A stretch of DNA of 64,000 nucleotides from Cyclobacterium sp. 1_MG-2023 (lineage in GTDB: Bacteria; Bacteroidota; Bacteroidia; Cytophagales; Cyclobacteriaceae): assembly GCF_030546805.1 (NCBI RefSeq), contig NZ_JAUOPC010000006.1:62001-126000 (forward strand), given 5' to 3'. This document shows positions 53,948-63,067 of this stretch, one piece after another (position 1 is the stretch's first letter; every line of letters starts with the position of its first letter). Below the pieces are notes generated by a model. It was not told the origin of the DNA and searched no databases. It saw only the letters and a list, made by a program, of their open reading frames with translations. The position numbers were made by a program, and so were the translations under genes.

Positions 53948-55426
53948 TTAAGATTTGGCACTATAGTTCGGTGCTTCTCTTGTTATGTTGATGTCATGTG
54001 GATGTGACTCTCTTACTCCGGCAGAAGTAATCTTGACAAATTTTCCTTTTTCCCTAAGGTCATTTATGGTAGCTGTTCCGCAATACCCCATACCTGCCTG
54101 CAAGCCTCCTACCATTTGGTACAGCACTTCTGAAACTAGGCCTTTGAAAGCTATTCGTCCCACTATACCTTCAGGTACCAGTTTCTTAATGTTTTCTTCG
54201 GCATCTTGGAAATAACGATCTTTGGATCCCGATTCCATGGCCTCTAGAGAGCCCATACCTCGGTAAGATTTAAATTTCCTTCCGTCAAAGATAATTATCT
54301 CTCCGGGTGCTTCCTCAGTTCCAGCAAGGATAGAACCAATCATTACTGAAGCAGCTCCGGCAGCCAAGGCTTTTACAATATCTCCGGAATATCGAATTCC
54401 TCCATCTGCAATAACAGGAACATCTCTTCCTTTCAAGGCATTTGAACACTCCATGACAGCCGACAGTTGAGGCATACCCACACCGGCAATCACCCGAGTG
54501 GTACAAATACTACCGGGCCCAACGCCCACTTTTACTCCATCGGCTCCGGCATCTGCCAAAGCTATAGCGGCTTCTGCAGTGGCGATGTTCCCAACAATCA
54601 CATCAAGGTCTGGGAATATGGTTTTGATCTTTTTACAAGTCTCAATCACTCCTTTGGAATGGCCATGAGCGGTATCGATACTAATAACATCTACTCCTGC
54701 ATTTACCAAGGCTCCCACTCTTTGCTCTATATCAGCAGTAACACCTACTGCAGCGCCTACACGTAATCGGCCAAAACTATCCTTACACGCATGAGGTTTA
54801 TCTCTGCGCTTTAGGATATCCTTATAAGTAATTAAGCCGGTCAACTTATACTCTTCATCCACTATAGGCAGCTTCTCGATTTTATATTCTTGAAGGACTT
54901 CTTCTGCCTCTTCTAACGTAATCCCCGCTTTTGCGGTGATTAGGTTTTCCATGGTCATGATCTCCTTGACCGGTCGACTTAGGTCCTTGATAAATCGTAA
55001 ATCCCTATTGGTGATGATTCCTTTGAGAAACCTGTTCTCATCTACTACAGGAATGCCCCCAATATTGAATTCACTCATTATAGCCTCTGCATCTTTTACT
55101 TTGGCATCGATGTCTAAGGTAATGGGATCCAAGATCATTCCACTTTGAGATCTTTTTACCTTTCTTACCTGAGCTGCCTGCTTTTCGATGGTCATGTTTT
55201 TGTGAATAAAACCCAGCCCGCCTTCTAAGGCTATGGCAATGGCCAATTCAGCTTCAGTAACAGTGTCCATGGCTGCAGAAACCAATGGAATTTCCAGTTG
55301 AATGTTTTTGGTAAGGCGCGTAGAAGTAGAGGTGTCGCGGGGAAGTACCTCGGAATATCCCGGTACTAAAAGCACATCATCATAGGTGAGTGCTTCGAAG
55401 AGAAATTTATCTGTGTTTGGATTCAT
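53948..55426 (-). CDS. guaB: Inosine-5'-monophosphate dehydrogenase
   Basis: A 492-residue enzyme for the rate-limiting step of GMP synthesis. The barrel starts with [18 protein letters not shown]. Two CBS domains lie near residues 95-215 ([36 protein letters not shown]). The catalytic Cys is in [20 protein letters not shown] near residue 305, and [11 protein letters not shown] near 390 forms part of the substrate site. Length is normal. A good promoter precedes it. Confidence 0.97.
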   Translation of the reverse strand: MNPNTDKFLFEALTYDDVLLVPGYSEVLPRDTSTSTRLTKNIQLEIPLVSAAMDTVTEAELAIAIALEGGLGFIHKNMTIEKQAAQVRKVKRSQSGMILDPITLDIDAKVKDAEAIMSEFNIGGIPVVDENRFLKGIITNRDLRFIKDLSRPVKEIMTMENLITAKAGITLEEAEEVLQEYKIEKLPIVDEEYKLTGLITYKDILKRRDKPHACKDSFGRLRVGAAVGVTADIEQRVGALVNAGVDVISIDTAHGHSKGVIETCKKIKTIFPDLDVIVGNIATAEAAIALADAGADGVKVGVGPGSICTTRVIAGVGMPQLSAVMECSNALKGRDVPVIADGGIRYSGDIVKALAAGAASVMIGSILAGTEEAPGEIIIFDGRKFKSYRGMGSLEAMESGSKDRYFQDAEENIKKLVPEGIVGRIAFKGLVSEVLYQMVGGLQAGMGYCGTATINDLREKGKFVKITSAGVRESHPHDINITREAPNYSAKS

Positions 55427-55456
55427 GGCAAATGGTTAAATACCCTATTTGCCCGT

Positions 55457-55488
55457 CAAAGATACAATGAATTTAACATGCGAATCAA
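55457..55488 (-). promoter_or_regulatory. Bacteroidota-type promoter for guaB
   Basis: On the minus strand TTG (55486-55488), a 21-nt spacer and TATCTTTG (55457-55464) match the consensus closely. Transcription would start near 55450, about 24 nt before the ATG. Confidence 0.7.
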
Positions 55489-55557
55489 TTTTTTTCTAAA
55501 AAAAATGTTAAAAAAATTAAATTTGTCTCTGCTAAAAGGAATAATCTTTGGAGGGAG

Positions 55558-55929
55558 TCATTGTTCCATAACCTTAACTCCCTTGGACAAAGCTGCACTT
55601 ATGCCCCTCATTCCTCGGTCATTTGGATGAGAAGCCACCGCTTGATTTTCGAATTCTCCAATAGCCATGTTTTCAGGATCTGCGCCTAAGTCACTAATAT
55701 CAACCACCTTCCATAAATTTTTATTGGCAGCATGTATCAATTGTTCATTCACAAGGGGTCTTGACAAGAAAGTAGTCCTCACAATATTTTTTGTTTTCTC
55801 CCCTCCAAGAGAAAAGGCAAATTCCTATTTGAAATTTCCCAAATTGGCATTCCAACCTATAGAGGAATCCGGTGGGTGGATGGTGATACTGTTGCCCTTC
55901 ACCAATAATTTTTGTGAGAAAAGTGGTTA
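55558..55929 (-). pseudogene. Decayed SGNH/GDSL hydrolase
   Basis: The minus-strand frame encodes an SGNH start block (LLVKGNSITIHPPDSSIGWN), then an in-frame TAG at 55825-55827, then KNIVRTTFLSRPLVNEQL, VVDISDLG and the catalytic Asp/His block ASHPNDRGMRGIS. GNSIT (nucleophile Ser) and HPND are both retained. The middle of the roughly 200-residue family is missing and no start codon or signal peptide remains upstream (a TAA precedes it). It is a pseudogene by nonsense mutation and internal deletion. Confidence 0.7.
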
Positions 55930-55977
55930 CATGAACCTAAACTATTGCTAAAATTAGCCCTAGTAATAATGAGCGCA

Positions 55978-57168
55978 TTACTTTTTCTTTCTCAATTTGG
56001 CAATATAAAAACCATCAAAGCCACTTTCATGGGAAAGCACCTGGGTCTCTTCCATGAGTTCAAATTTTTGCCCATTTTCACTGCTTAGAAAAGCCTCCAC
56101 TTGCTTGTGATTTTCGGAGGGAAGAATACTACAAGTAGCGTAGATCATGATTCCACCCGGTTTGAGCATAGAGGGATATTGAAACAGGATCTCTTTCTGT
56201 AAGGCTTCTACTTTTGCTATGGATGCCGGATTGAGCTTCCACTTGGTATCAGGATTTCTCTTCAAAACTCCCAAGCCTGAACAAGGAACGTCTAACAACA
56301 AACGGTCTGCACTTTCATGAAGCCTTTTAATGGTTTTGTTACTCTCTATGGCTTTGGTTTCCATTATTGAAATTCCGGCTCTTCTGGCTCTCAATTTGGC
56401 ATTTTTTAACTTCCAGGCTTCTGTATCCATGGCCAAAATCCTGCCTTTGTTTTGCATCAAGGCCGCCAAATGTAAGGCTTTACCTCCTGCACCTGAACAG
56501 GCATCGATCACCCTCATACCCGGCTCCACTTCCAAAGCTGCTGCTACCATTTGCGAAGAAGCATCCTGTACCTCAAATAGCCCCTCTTTAAATAGTGGTG
56601 TCCGGAACACATTCTTGCGCTTTAGCAAAACCAAAGCATCAGGATATTCTTTTGGAACATATGCTTTTACTTCCAGTTCCTCAAGTTTATTTTTGAGCTC
56701 TGTCCGCTGTGTCTTAAGTGTATTGGCACGCAATACCACCTGCGCTTGTTCATTTAGACTGGCCAATTCGGGCTCCCAATTGTCACCCAATTGCGCAGCT
56801 CCCATTTCATCTAACCAATCCGGTATAGACTGCAATACGGCTCGGTTTGCTATTTTAGACCTGTGCTGCCTGATTTTCTCTCCATTGATACCTTTGAACT
56901 CTCTCCAATCGGGCAAGACCCTGTCATGCAATACCCAATAGGTACCGAACCAGTGATAATAATCATTCGAAGGACTTAGTTTCTCAATCAACCTTTTCCA
57001 TCGAACGATCTCATAAACACTTTCTGCAATAAATGCCCGGTCTCTGGCCCCCCATTTAGGATTAGATCGCAAAACTTTTTCTATTACTTTGTCAGCGTAA
57101 TGGTTATTGTCAAATATTTCTTCCAACGCTTTGACCACTGCGTTAACTGTATTTGGAAAGAGCTTCAT
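55978..57168 (-). CDS. RsmB/NOL1-NOP2-Sun family RNA cytosine-C5 methyltransferase
   Basis: A 396-residue methyltransferase. SAM binding is at VIDACSGAGGKALHLAALM near residue 220 and ILAMDTEAWKL near 245. The two family cysteines are in LLLDVPCSGLGVLKRNPDT near 292 and IYATCSILPSENHKQVEAF near 345. The N-terminal region resembles the NusB-like portion of RsmB (DKVIEKVLRSNPKWGARDRAF). It probably methylates 16S rRNA C967 or a related site. Confidence 0.9.
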   Translation of the reverse strand: MKLFPNTVNAVVKALEEIFDNNHYADKVIEKVLRSNPKWGARDRAFIAESVYEIVRWKRLIEKLSPSNDYYHWFGTYWVLHDRVLPDWREFKGINGEKIRQHRSKIANRAVLQSIPDWLDEMGAAQLGDNWEPELASLNEQAQVVLRANTLKTQRTELKNKLEELEVKAYVPKEYPDALVLLKRKNVFRTPLFKEGLFEVQDASSQMVAAALEVEPGMRVIDACSGAGGKALHLAALMQNKGRILAMDTEAWKLKNAKLRARRAGISIMETKAIESNKTIKRLHESADRLLLDVPCSGLGVLKRNPDTKWKLNPASIAKVEALQKEILFQYPSMLKPGGIMIYATCSILPSENHKQVEAFLSSENGQKFELMEETQVLSHESGFDGFYIAKLRKKK

Positions 57169-57276
57169 ATAGGCATTTTTAATTTAACCACAAATATAGA
57201 AAATATGTACGGGGAATATGCCCAAGAAGTATAAGAGGAGTTGGCAGAAGATGGATATTTTGGTATTTTTGCCGCT

Positions 57277-57561
57277 ATGGGAGAAAAAAAATGCCCAAAT
57301 TGTGGAAAATGGACTGAATGGAATCAAAACCTGACTGATACCTGCGAACATTGCGGTGAAATACTCGGAAAGGAAGAATTGGCATTCGAAGAAAAAAGAG
57401 CTGCTCAAAAGAAAGTCAATGAAGAACAGTGGATTTTCTACATCAAGGAAAGCGACAGTGCATTTGTAAAGAAATCCAAAATAGTAGGTAATTTCTTTTA
57501 TAGCCTTTATATCACCATTATCACAATAATTGCTTGGCTGATAGCTGCCTTGCCCGGATAA
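57277..57561 (+). CDS. Small zinc-ribbon membrane protein
   Basis: The ATG at 57277 (MGEKKCPNCG) was chosen over a TTG at 57241. The 94 residues begin with two CxxC pairs (CPNCGKW and CEHCGEIL), a zinc ribbon. A charged middle (EEKRAAQKKVNEEQ) is followed by one C-terminal membrane helix (FFYSLYITIITIIAWLIAAL). The function is unknown. It overlaps the next gene by one base (TAATG), which suggests translational coupling. Confidence 0.72.
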   Translation: MGEKKCPNCGKWTEWNQNLTDTCEHCGEILGKEELAFEEKRAAQKKVNEEQWIFYIKESDSAFVKKSKIVGNFFYSLYITIITIIAWLIAALPG

Positions 57562-57938
57562 TGTCGGTGCTCAAAAATCCCTTCTTCTGGTTTCCATGTA
57601 TACTATTCTGGGCCAATCAATACCTTGAAAAGATTCAAGGCCTGTTTTTGCCATTTTTGCACAGTTACTTGGATGACCTCCTTGCCATACCGGTGGTCCT
57701 TGGCATTACCTTACAAGCGTTTAGATGGGTGCATCAAAACCATACACAACTGATCTTCTCCAAAAAGCAAATTATCATTGGCCTGGTATACTTTGGCCTG
57801 TTATTCGAAGGGTTACTGCCCGCTTGGTCTTCTGTGTATGTTCGAGACCCCTTGGATTTGGTCTGTTATGCTATCGGGGCAATTTATTTTTGGTTTTTCA
57901 TCAATAACAAAGGGATCGGTAACCCAATTAAGAAATGA
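57561..57938 (+). CDS. Small four-helix membrane protein, unknown function
   Basis: A 125-residue protein starting at the ATG that overlaps the TAA of the previous gene. Hydrophobic segments lie near residues 9-23, 38-55, 68-88 and 98-116 (for example ILFWANQYLEKIQGLF, LVCYAIGAIYFWFFIN). No motif was recognised. A VanZ-like topology is possible but not supported by specific residues. The prmC gene starts inside its stop codon region (4-bp overlap). Confidence 0.65.
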   Translation: MSVLKNPFFWFPCILFWANQYLEKIQGLFLPFLHSYLDDLLAIPVVLGITLQAFRWVHQNHTQLIFSKKQIIIGLVYFGLLFEGLLPAWSSVYVRDPLDLVCYAIGAIYFWFFINNKGIGNPIKK

Positions 57939-58780
57939 ATTTAAGAGACGTATACAAGGCCTATGTAAGCCAATTAACCTCCCTTTATCCGGATACTGAA
58001 GTACGCAGTCTGGTGATGTGGCTTTTCGAAGCCTATTTGTCTGTGGACCGAATAGATGTATTAAATAATAAACCCATTCCTTTAGTTCCTGAAAACTTAG
58101 AAAATGCCATGGCCAAATTAATGGCTGGTGAACCCATACAATACATATTGGCAAAAGCACCGTTTTATGGAAGAGAATTTAGGGTTGGCCCCGGTGTACT
58201 GATTCCCAGAAATGAGACCGAAGAACTGGTCCAACTGATTCTACAAAACCACAAAGGAAAAATGAAAGTCCTTGACCTTGGGACAGGCTCTGGTTGCATT
58301 GCCATATCCTTGGCGCTGGAATGGGCAGAAGCGGAGGTATCGGCCCTAGACATCAGTGAGCAAGCTTTGGCCATCGCCAAACACAATGCAGCAAAACATG
58401 GATCAAAGCTCAATTTTATCAAAGCAGATGTTTTGAATAAAGATTTGCATTTGGATCAATATGACCTTATGGTCAGCAACCCTCCCTATGTGTTGGAAAA
58501 AGAACGTGCCTTGATGCAAGCCAATGTGCTGAAACATGAGCCTGAATTGGCTTTGTTTGTACCCAATGAGGACCCCTTGCGCTTTTACAAAGCCATATGC
58601 CTTCATGCCAAAGAATCTCTCAACCCTAATGGCTTCCTGTATTTTGAAATCAATGAAGCTTTTGGCCCGGAAGTCGTTTCCATGATGAACAGCGAAGGCT
58701 TTGGAGAAGTCCGGCTAATCCGGGACATCAACGGAAAGGATCGCATCGTATATGGCCAAGTCCGGCAAACGGTACCTTAA
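57935..58780 (+). CDS. prmC: Release factor glutamine N5-methyltransferase
   Basis: A 281-residue methyltransferase acting on the GGQ glutamine of peptide release factors. The helical N-terminal domain ends at GEPIQYILAKAPFYGREFRVGPGVLIP, cut into parts near residues 68-92. SAM binding is at VLDLGTGSGCIAISLAL near 112, and the active-site NPPY motif is LMVSNPPYVLEKE near 185. It is third in an overlapping chain with the two small membrane proteins. Confidence 0.95.
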   Translation: MNLRDVYKAYVSQLTSLYPDTEVRSLVMWLFEAYLSVDRIDVLNNKPIPLVPENLENAMAKLMAGEPIQYILAKAPFYGREFRVGPGVLIPRNETEELVQLILQNHKGKMKVLDLGTGSGCIAISLALEWAEAEVSALDISEQALAIAKHNAAKHGSKLNFIKADVLNKDLHLDQYDLMVSNPPYVLEKERALMQANVLKHEPELALFVPNEDPLRFYKAICLHAKESLNPNGFLYFEINEAFGPEVVSMMNSEGFGEVRLIRDINGKDRIVYGQVRQTVP

Positions 58781-58823
58781 AACTAAATACCAGGATTGTA
58801 TAATTGGGTTCGTAATCATTGGG

Positions 58824-58850
58824 TAGAAGGTCTATTGCATATTTAGGGTT
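58824..58850 (+). repeat. Dispersed 27-nt intergenic repeat, copy 3
   Basis: TAGAAGGTCTATTGCATATT then TAGGGTT. It lies between prmC and the TPK-like gene and matches copies at 626-652 and 31973-31999. Confidence 0.5.
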
Positions 58851-58932
58851 AAAAAGCCTTTTGCTTTAGAGGCAGGAGAAACCTGAAATTTTGGCCATTC
58901 GTCTACAGCATATTTTTGGCTTGATTTCTCGA

Positions 58933-59541
58933 CTATACCAAGGTGCCTATCCAAAACAAATCATTGCTACTAAAGGTATGAAAACCCTCTTCAAGCTCTA
59001 AAAAGGTAGTGTATTGGATGCGAAAAACATTGGAAGCAGATGCCGATTGATGTTCAATAAATTGTCCTTCAGCACCATGCACCTGTATGGGACCTTCGGG
59101 GAACCATTTTTTCATTTTTCCTTTCTTGGCCGGAAAATACCTTATTCCATTGTAAAAATATACTATGTCCAAATGTGATAGCTGAGGAAGCAACTCCCCT
59201 ACACGCAAGGGATCAAAGTTCAGGATATTTACCGCATGATGCTCTTTTTCCCTAAGGTAATTGAGGCCGGCTTCTAAGAAGGCACCTTCAGCCGAAGTGA
59301 TAAATATTACCGGATGCTGTTCTTCAAGCAAGGAAGGGTTGTCATTCTGGAATTCCTTTGTGGCAAGAATCCCATCAATTTTGATACCCAATGACATGAT
59401 TTTTTGCACATTGTTTTGGGTAACCAAGACGGTAGGCACCCATTCGAGTAGGGAAGAAAGAGTTTCCGTATCTTCAATTTCTTCAAGCAACAGAAGCAAA
59501 GCCGGTTCTTGTTGTTCTTTTACAAAATGGTGTGAGGACAT
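58933..59541 (-). CDS. Protein of uncertain function, possibly thiamine-pyrophosphokinase-like
   Basis: A 202-residue cytoplasmic protein. LLEWVPTVLVTQNNVQKIMS followed by LGIKIDGILA near residues 32-60 resembles the TPK pattern in which a nucleotide-binding strand is followed by GIxPDxIxxD. The key Asp residues of TPK (GDxDS) are not seen. LDIVYFYNGIRYFPAKKGKM and the EGPIQVHGAEGQFI segment near 150 could form the C-terminal beta domain of that fold. I regard the TPK link as weak. Confidence 0.5.
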   Translation of the reverse strand: MSSHHFVKEQQEPALLLLLEEIEDTETLSSLLEWVPTVLVTQNNVQKIMSLGIKIDGILATKEFQNDNPSLLEEQHPVIFITSAEGAFLEAGLNYLREKEHHAVNILNFDPLRVGELLPQLSHLDIVYFYNGIRYFPAKKGKMKKWFPEGPIQVHGAEGQFIEHQSASASNVFRIQYTTFLELEEGFHTFSSNDLFWIGTLV

Positions 59542-59749
59542 AAGGGCTTAAAAAAGGCTGAATTGGATCATTTTAGTAGGTCAAAGCAAACCAATCATTT
59601 ACTTTTTCGGGCAAGTTACTGAATAGCAATGATAAAAAATTGGTAGGTCACCATTTATTCAAAACTCGGCATAAAACCTTTGTAAACAATCATTTTTACC
59701 ATTTTGTTAATGCTAAGGTTTATATAGTTCATTAATAGGATATTTTTTA

Positions 59750-59757
59750 TAATTTTG
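59750..59757 (+). promoter_or_regulatory. Possible -7 box for kynurenine-pathway genes
   Basis: TAATTTTG matches TAnnTTTG and would leave a leader of about 70 nt to the ATG at 59836. A -33 TTG at the usual distance is not obvious. Confidence 0.4.
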
Positions 59758-59835
59758 GCCGTTCGCCTTAGGCCTATAATTCATCTTCAGTATGATCAAG
59801 CAAGCCCAGGCATAATCATTAAAACTATTCAAATT

Positions 59836-60348
59836 ATGGCCGTTTCCCAACCAATCAATTTCACCAAATGGATAGATGATCACCGCCATTTATTAAAACC
59901 TCCGGTGGGCAATCAACAAATGTACCTGGAAAATGACGACTTTATCGTCATGGTGGTAGGAGGTCCAAACGCCAGAAAGGATTACCACTACAACGAAGGT
60001 GAGGAGTTCTTTTACCAAGTTGAAGGTGATATTGTTCTTAAAATAGTAGACGATGGGGTAATGAAAGACATACCCATCAAAGAAGGGGAAGTGTTTCTAC
60101 TGCCTCCCAGAGTGCCTCATAGCCCCAGAAGACCGGCCAATACAGTGGGTCTGGTGATAGAAAGGTATAGAAAACCGGGTGAAGAAGATGGTTTCCTTTG
60201 GTTTTGTGAAAACTGTGACAACAAACTTTACGAAGAATATGCCACCATCTCAGATATAGTAAACCAACTGCCTCCTATAATGGATCGTTTTTGGGCCAAC
60301 CCCGAAAACACACGCTGTAAAAAATGCGGTACAGTAATGCAAAAATAG
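59836..60348 (+). CDS. nbaC: 3-hydroxyanthranilate 3,4-dioxygenase
   Basis: The ATG at 59836 (MAVSQPINFTKWIDD) starts the family N-terminus; the longer frame begins with TTG. The 170 residues form a cupin that opens the ring of 3-hydroxyanthranilate. Iron ligands are His and Glu in KDYHYNEGEEFFYQ near residue 50 and His in PPRVPHSPRRP near 95. Two C-terminal CxxC pairs (CENC and CKKC) form the rubredoxin-like iron site of the bacterial type. It begins the kynurenine group. Confidence 0.95.
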   Translation: MAVSQPINFTKWIDDHRHLLKPPVGNQQMYLENDDFIVMVVGGPNARKDYHYNEGEEFFYQVEGDIVLKIVDDGVMKDIPIKEGEVFLLPPRVPHSPRRPANTVGLVIERYRKPGEEDGFLWFCENCDNKLYEEYATISDIVNQLPPIMDRFWANPENTRCKKCGTVMQK

Positions 60349-60407
60349 GCCGGGTATGATTTCTGGAACTTTGATTTAAAATAAATACACCATTTTCCCA
60401 TCCAGAT

Positions 60408-61688
60408 ATGGATCAGATTGCATTTGAATTAACACCGGAATTTGCGCACAGAATGGATCAAGCTGATCCACTGTCCACTTTCCGGGAAAAATTTTATATT
60501 CCGGAACAAAATGGCCAACCACTGATCTATTTTTGTGGCAATTCTCTTGGTTTACAGCCCCGAACCGTCAATGCTTACTTGAAACAAGAATTGGAAAAAT
60601 GGGCCGATAAAGGAGTGGACGGTCACTTTGAAGGCAAAGTACCCTGGGTCGATGCCAGAAAACCTTCTAAAAGTCTGCTTGGACCTTTAGTTGGAGCCAA
60701 TCCGGAGGAGGTTGTAGCCATGAATAGCCTAAGTGTAAACCTCCACCTATTGATGGTGTCGTTTTATCAACCCAAAGGAAAAAAAATCAAGATCCTAACC
60801 GAAGCCGGGGCTTTTCCTTCTGATCAGTATATATTGGAGTCTCAGGTAAAATTTCATGGCTTGATTCCAGATGAAGCCATACTGGAATTGGCGCCAAGAC
60901 CAAATGAACACCTGTTACGCACCGAAGACATTCTTCAAATTATAGAAAGCCATAAAGATGAATTGGCCTTGGTCATGCTTTCGGGACTTCAGTACTATAC
61001 AGGACAGTTGTTTGATTTAAAAGCAATAAGTAAAGCAGCCAATCAACACAATATCCCTGTAGGCTTTGATCTTGCCCATGCCATAGGAAATGTTCCGCTC
61101 CAGCTTCATGACTGGGGAGTAGACTTCGCAACTTGGTGTAGCTACAAATACCTCAACTCAGGACCCGGTAATGTCGCGGGAATCTTCGTGCACGAAAAAC
61201 ACCGTGACAACCTCCTGCTGCCTAGATTTGCCGGCTGGTGGGGACATGATGAAAAAGAACGATTTAAAATGAATAAGGGCTTCAAGCATATGCCCGGAGC
61301 AGATGGCTGGTTATTAAGCAACGACAATGTACTGGGCTTAGCTGCCCACCAGGCTTCGCTGGAATTATTTGCCGAAGCCGGCTTAGAAAACTTAAGAAAA
61401 AAGAGTATTCAATTAACCGGTTATCTCGAATTTGCCATTCGTGAAACAATTAAAGACCCTGAATTGTTAGAAATTATAACTCCCTTAAGACCAACAGAAA
61501 GGGGATGCCAACTCTCTTTATTGATTCACAAAAAAGGCAAAAAAGTTTTTGATTTGTGGATTGATAACGGAGTGGTGGCGGATTGGAGAAATCCCAATGT
61601 CATCAGACTTGCACCCACCCCTATGTACAATAGCTTTCAGGATGTTTTTGAATTCAGTAAAATCCTCAAAAACTCATTGAATGAATAA
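60408..61688 (+). CDS. kynU: Kynureninase
   Basis: A 426-residue PLP enzyme that cleaves kynurenine or 3-hydroxykynurenine to anthranilate compounds and alanine. The N-terminal LIYFCGNSLGLQPRTV near residue 36 and the PLP-Lys segment WCSYKYLNSGPG near 243 are diagnostic. GFDLAHAIGNVPLQLHDW near 220 contains the PLP-binding Asp. It follows the dioxygenase by 59 bp. Confidence 0.97.
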   Translation: MDQIAFELTPEFAHRMDQADPLSTFREKFYIPEQNGQPLIYFCGNSLGLQPRTVNAYLKQELEKWADKGVDGHFEGKVPWVDARKPSKSLLGPLVGANPEEVVAMNSLSVNLHLLMVSFYQPKGKKIKILTEAGAFPSDQYILESQVKFHGLIPDEAILELAPRPNEHLLRTEDILQIIESHKDELALVMLSGLQYYTGQLFDLKAISKAANQHNIPVGFDLAHAIGNVPLQLHDWGVDFATWCSYKYLNSGPGNVAGIFVHEKHRDNLLLPRFAGWWGHDEKERFKMNKGFKHMPGADGWLLSNDNVLGLAAHQASLELFAEAGLENLRKKSIQLTGYLEFAIRETIKDPELLEIITPLRPTERGCQLSLLIHKKGKKVFDLWIDNGVVADWRNPNVIRLAPTPMYNSFQDVFEFSKILKNSLNE

Positions 61689-61713
61689 CCCCAAGAATTA
61701 AACCTGTTAAAAA

Positions 61714-63066
61714 ATGAATGAGAAAATAGACCTATTGGGCGCGGGACTCATCGGATCCCTGCTCGCCATATACCTCAAAAAAAGAGGACTAGATGTTACT
61801 ATCTATGAAAAACGTCAGGATTGGCGCAATTCAAATAAAACCGGAGAAGGCAGATCAATCAATATGGCTTTGAGTGACAGAGGCTGGAATGCCCTGGAAA
61901 AAGCAGGCTTGAAAGAAAAAGTTTTGCCCTATACCTTACCCTTGTCCGGCAGAAGAATCCATGATGAACATGGGAATACCTACTTTCAACCCTACGGAAA
62001 AGAGAATCAGGCCATTTATTCCATAAGCAGAAATGTATTTAACGAACTGCTAATGGATGAAGCTGAAGCACTGGGTACAAAGATTTATTTTAACCACAAA
62101 GTGGAAAATGTCAATGTCTCTAAGCGAGAAGTGGAATTTTGCCTTAAAGATGGCTCAGAAACACGGATGACTTCAGATGTGCTAATTGGTTCTGATGGTT
62201 CCTACTCTGCACTAAGAAATGCCTTCCAAAGCCAAGTAAGATTTAATTTTTACCAAAAATTTATCTCTCACGGCTATAAGGAATTACACATTCCACCTAC
62301 TGCTGCCGGAGATTTTGCACTGGACCCCAATGCCCTTCATATTTGGCCAAGGGGAAAGTTCATGCTCATAGCTTTGCCTAATTTGGACAAGTCTTTTACC
62401 TGTACCCTGTTTTTGCCTTTTGAAGGTTATAAAGTTAGCTTTGAAAACATCTATGATGACAAGGATATCAATCTAATTTTTAAAACTTACTTCAATGACG
62501 CCTTTGATTTGATGCCTAATCTGTTGGCTGATTTCAAAAACAATCCTACTTCCGCCCTTATCAATACAGAGTGCTATCCATGGACTGAAAACAACGCCTT
62601 GCTCATAGGGGATGCGGCCCATGCCATGGTTCCTTTCTATGGACAAGGCATGAACTGTGGATTTGAAGATTGTTTTATTTTGGACAACCTTATCGAGAAA
62701 TACGGTACTTCCTCTTGGGATTTGGTCTTCGAAAAATTTCAGAAAACAAGGAAACCGGATACCGATGCCATCTGCCAGCTGGCCATGGATAATTTCAAAG
62801 AGATGAGTGACAACATTGCTGATCCTAAATTTCTGATACGGAAAAAAATTGAAGCCAAACTGCATGAATTGTATCCCAAAGAATGGCAACCCCTGTACAG
62901 CATGGTAACTTTTTCTAATATGCGCTATTCGGAGGCTTATGCCATTGGTAAACTCCAGGAAAAAGTGATGGATGAGGTAATGAAGGACCCGGATGTCCCC
63001 AAAAACTGGAATGATTTAGACTATGCCGCCATAGTAGAAAAAGTGGAAACTTCCGGAGCGGTGTAG
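61714..63066 (+). CDS. kmo: Kynurenine 3-monooxygenase
   Basis: A 450-residue FAD monooxygenase that makes 3-hydroxykynurenine. The FAD-binding GxGxxG is LLGAGLIGSLLAIYLKKRG near residue 7, EGRSINMALSDRGW near 48 is a KMO signature and LIGDAAHAMVPFYGQGMNCG near 302 binds the FAD ribityl part. C-terminal helices are amphipathic, as in other KMO proteins. It completes KMO, KynU and HAO, the route from kynurenine to quinolinate. The facing gene ends 1 bp away. Confidence 0.97.
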   Translation: MNEKIDLLGAGLIGSLLAIYLKKRGLDVTIYEKRQDWRNSNKTGEGRSINMALSDRGWNALEKAGLKEKVLPYTLPLSGRRIHDEHGNTYFQPYGKENQAIYSISRNVFNELLMDEAEALGTKIYFNHKVENVNVSKREVEFCLKDGSETRMTSDVLIGSDGSYSALRNAFQSQVRFNFYQKFISHGYKELHIPPTAAGDFALDPNALHIWPRGKFMLIALPNLDKSFTCTLFLPFEGYKVSFENIYDDKDINLIFKTYFNDAFDLMPNLLADFKNNPTSALINTECYPWTENNALLIGDAAHAMVPFYGQGMNCGFEDCFILDNLIEKYGTSSWDLVFEKFQKTRKPDTDAICQLAMDNFKEMSDNIADPKFLIRKKIEAKLHELYPKEWQPLYSMVTFSNMRYSEAYAIGKLQEKVMDEVMKDPDVPKNWNDLDYAAIVEKVETSGAV

Positions 63067-63067
63067 G

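Noticed and set aside
56330-56941. 203-codon frame opposite the RsmB-like gene
   Set aside because: It is a Ser/Leu-rich mirror of a conserved methyltransferase gene.
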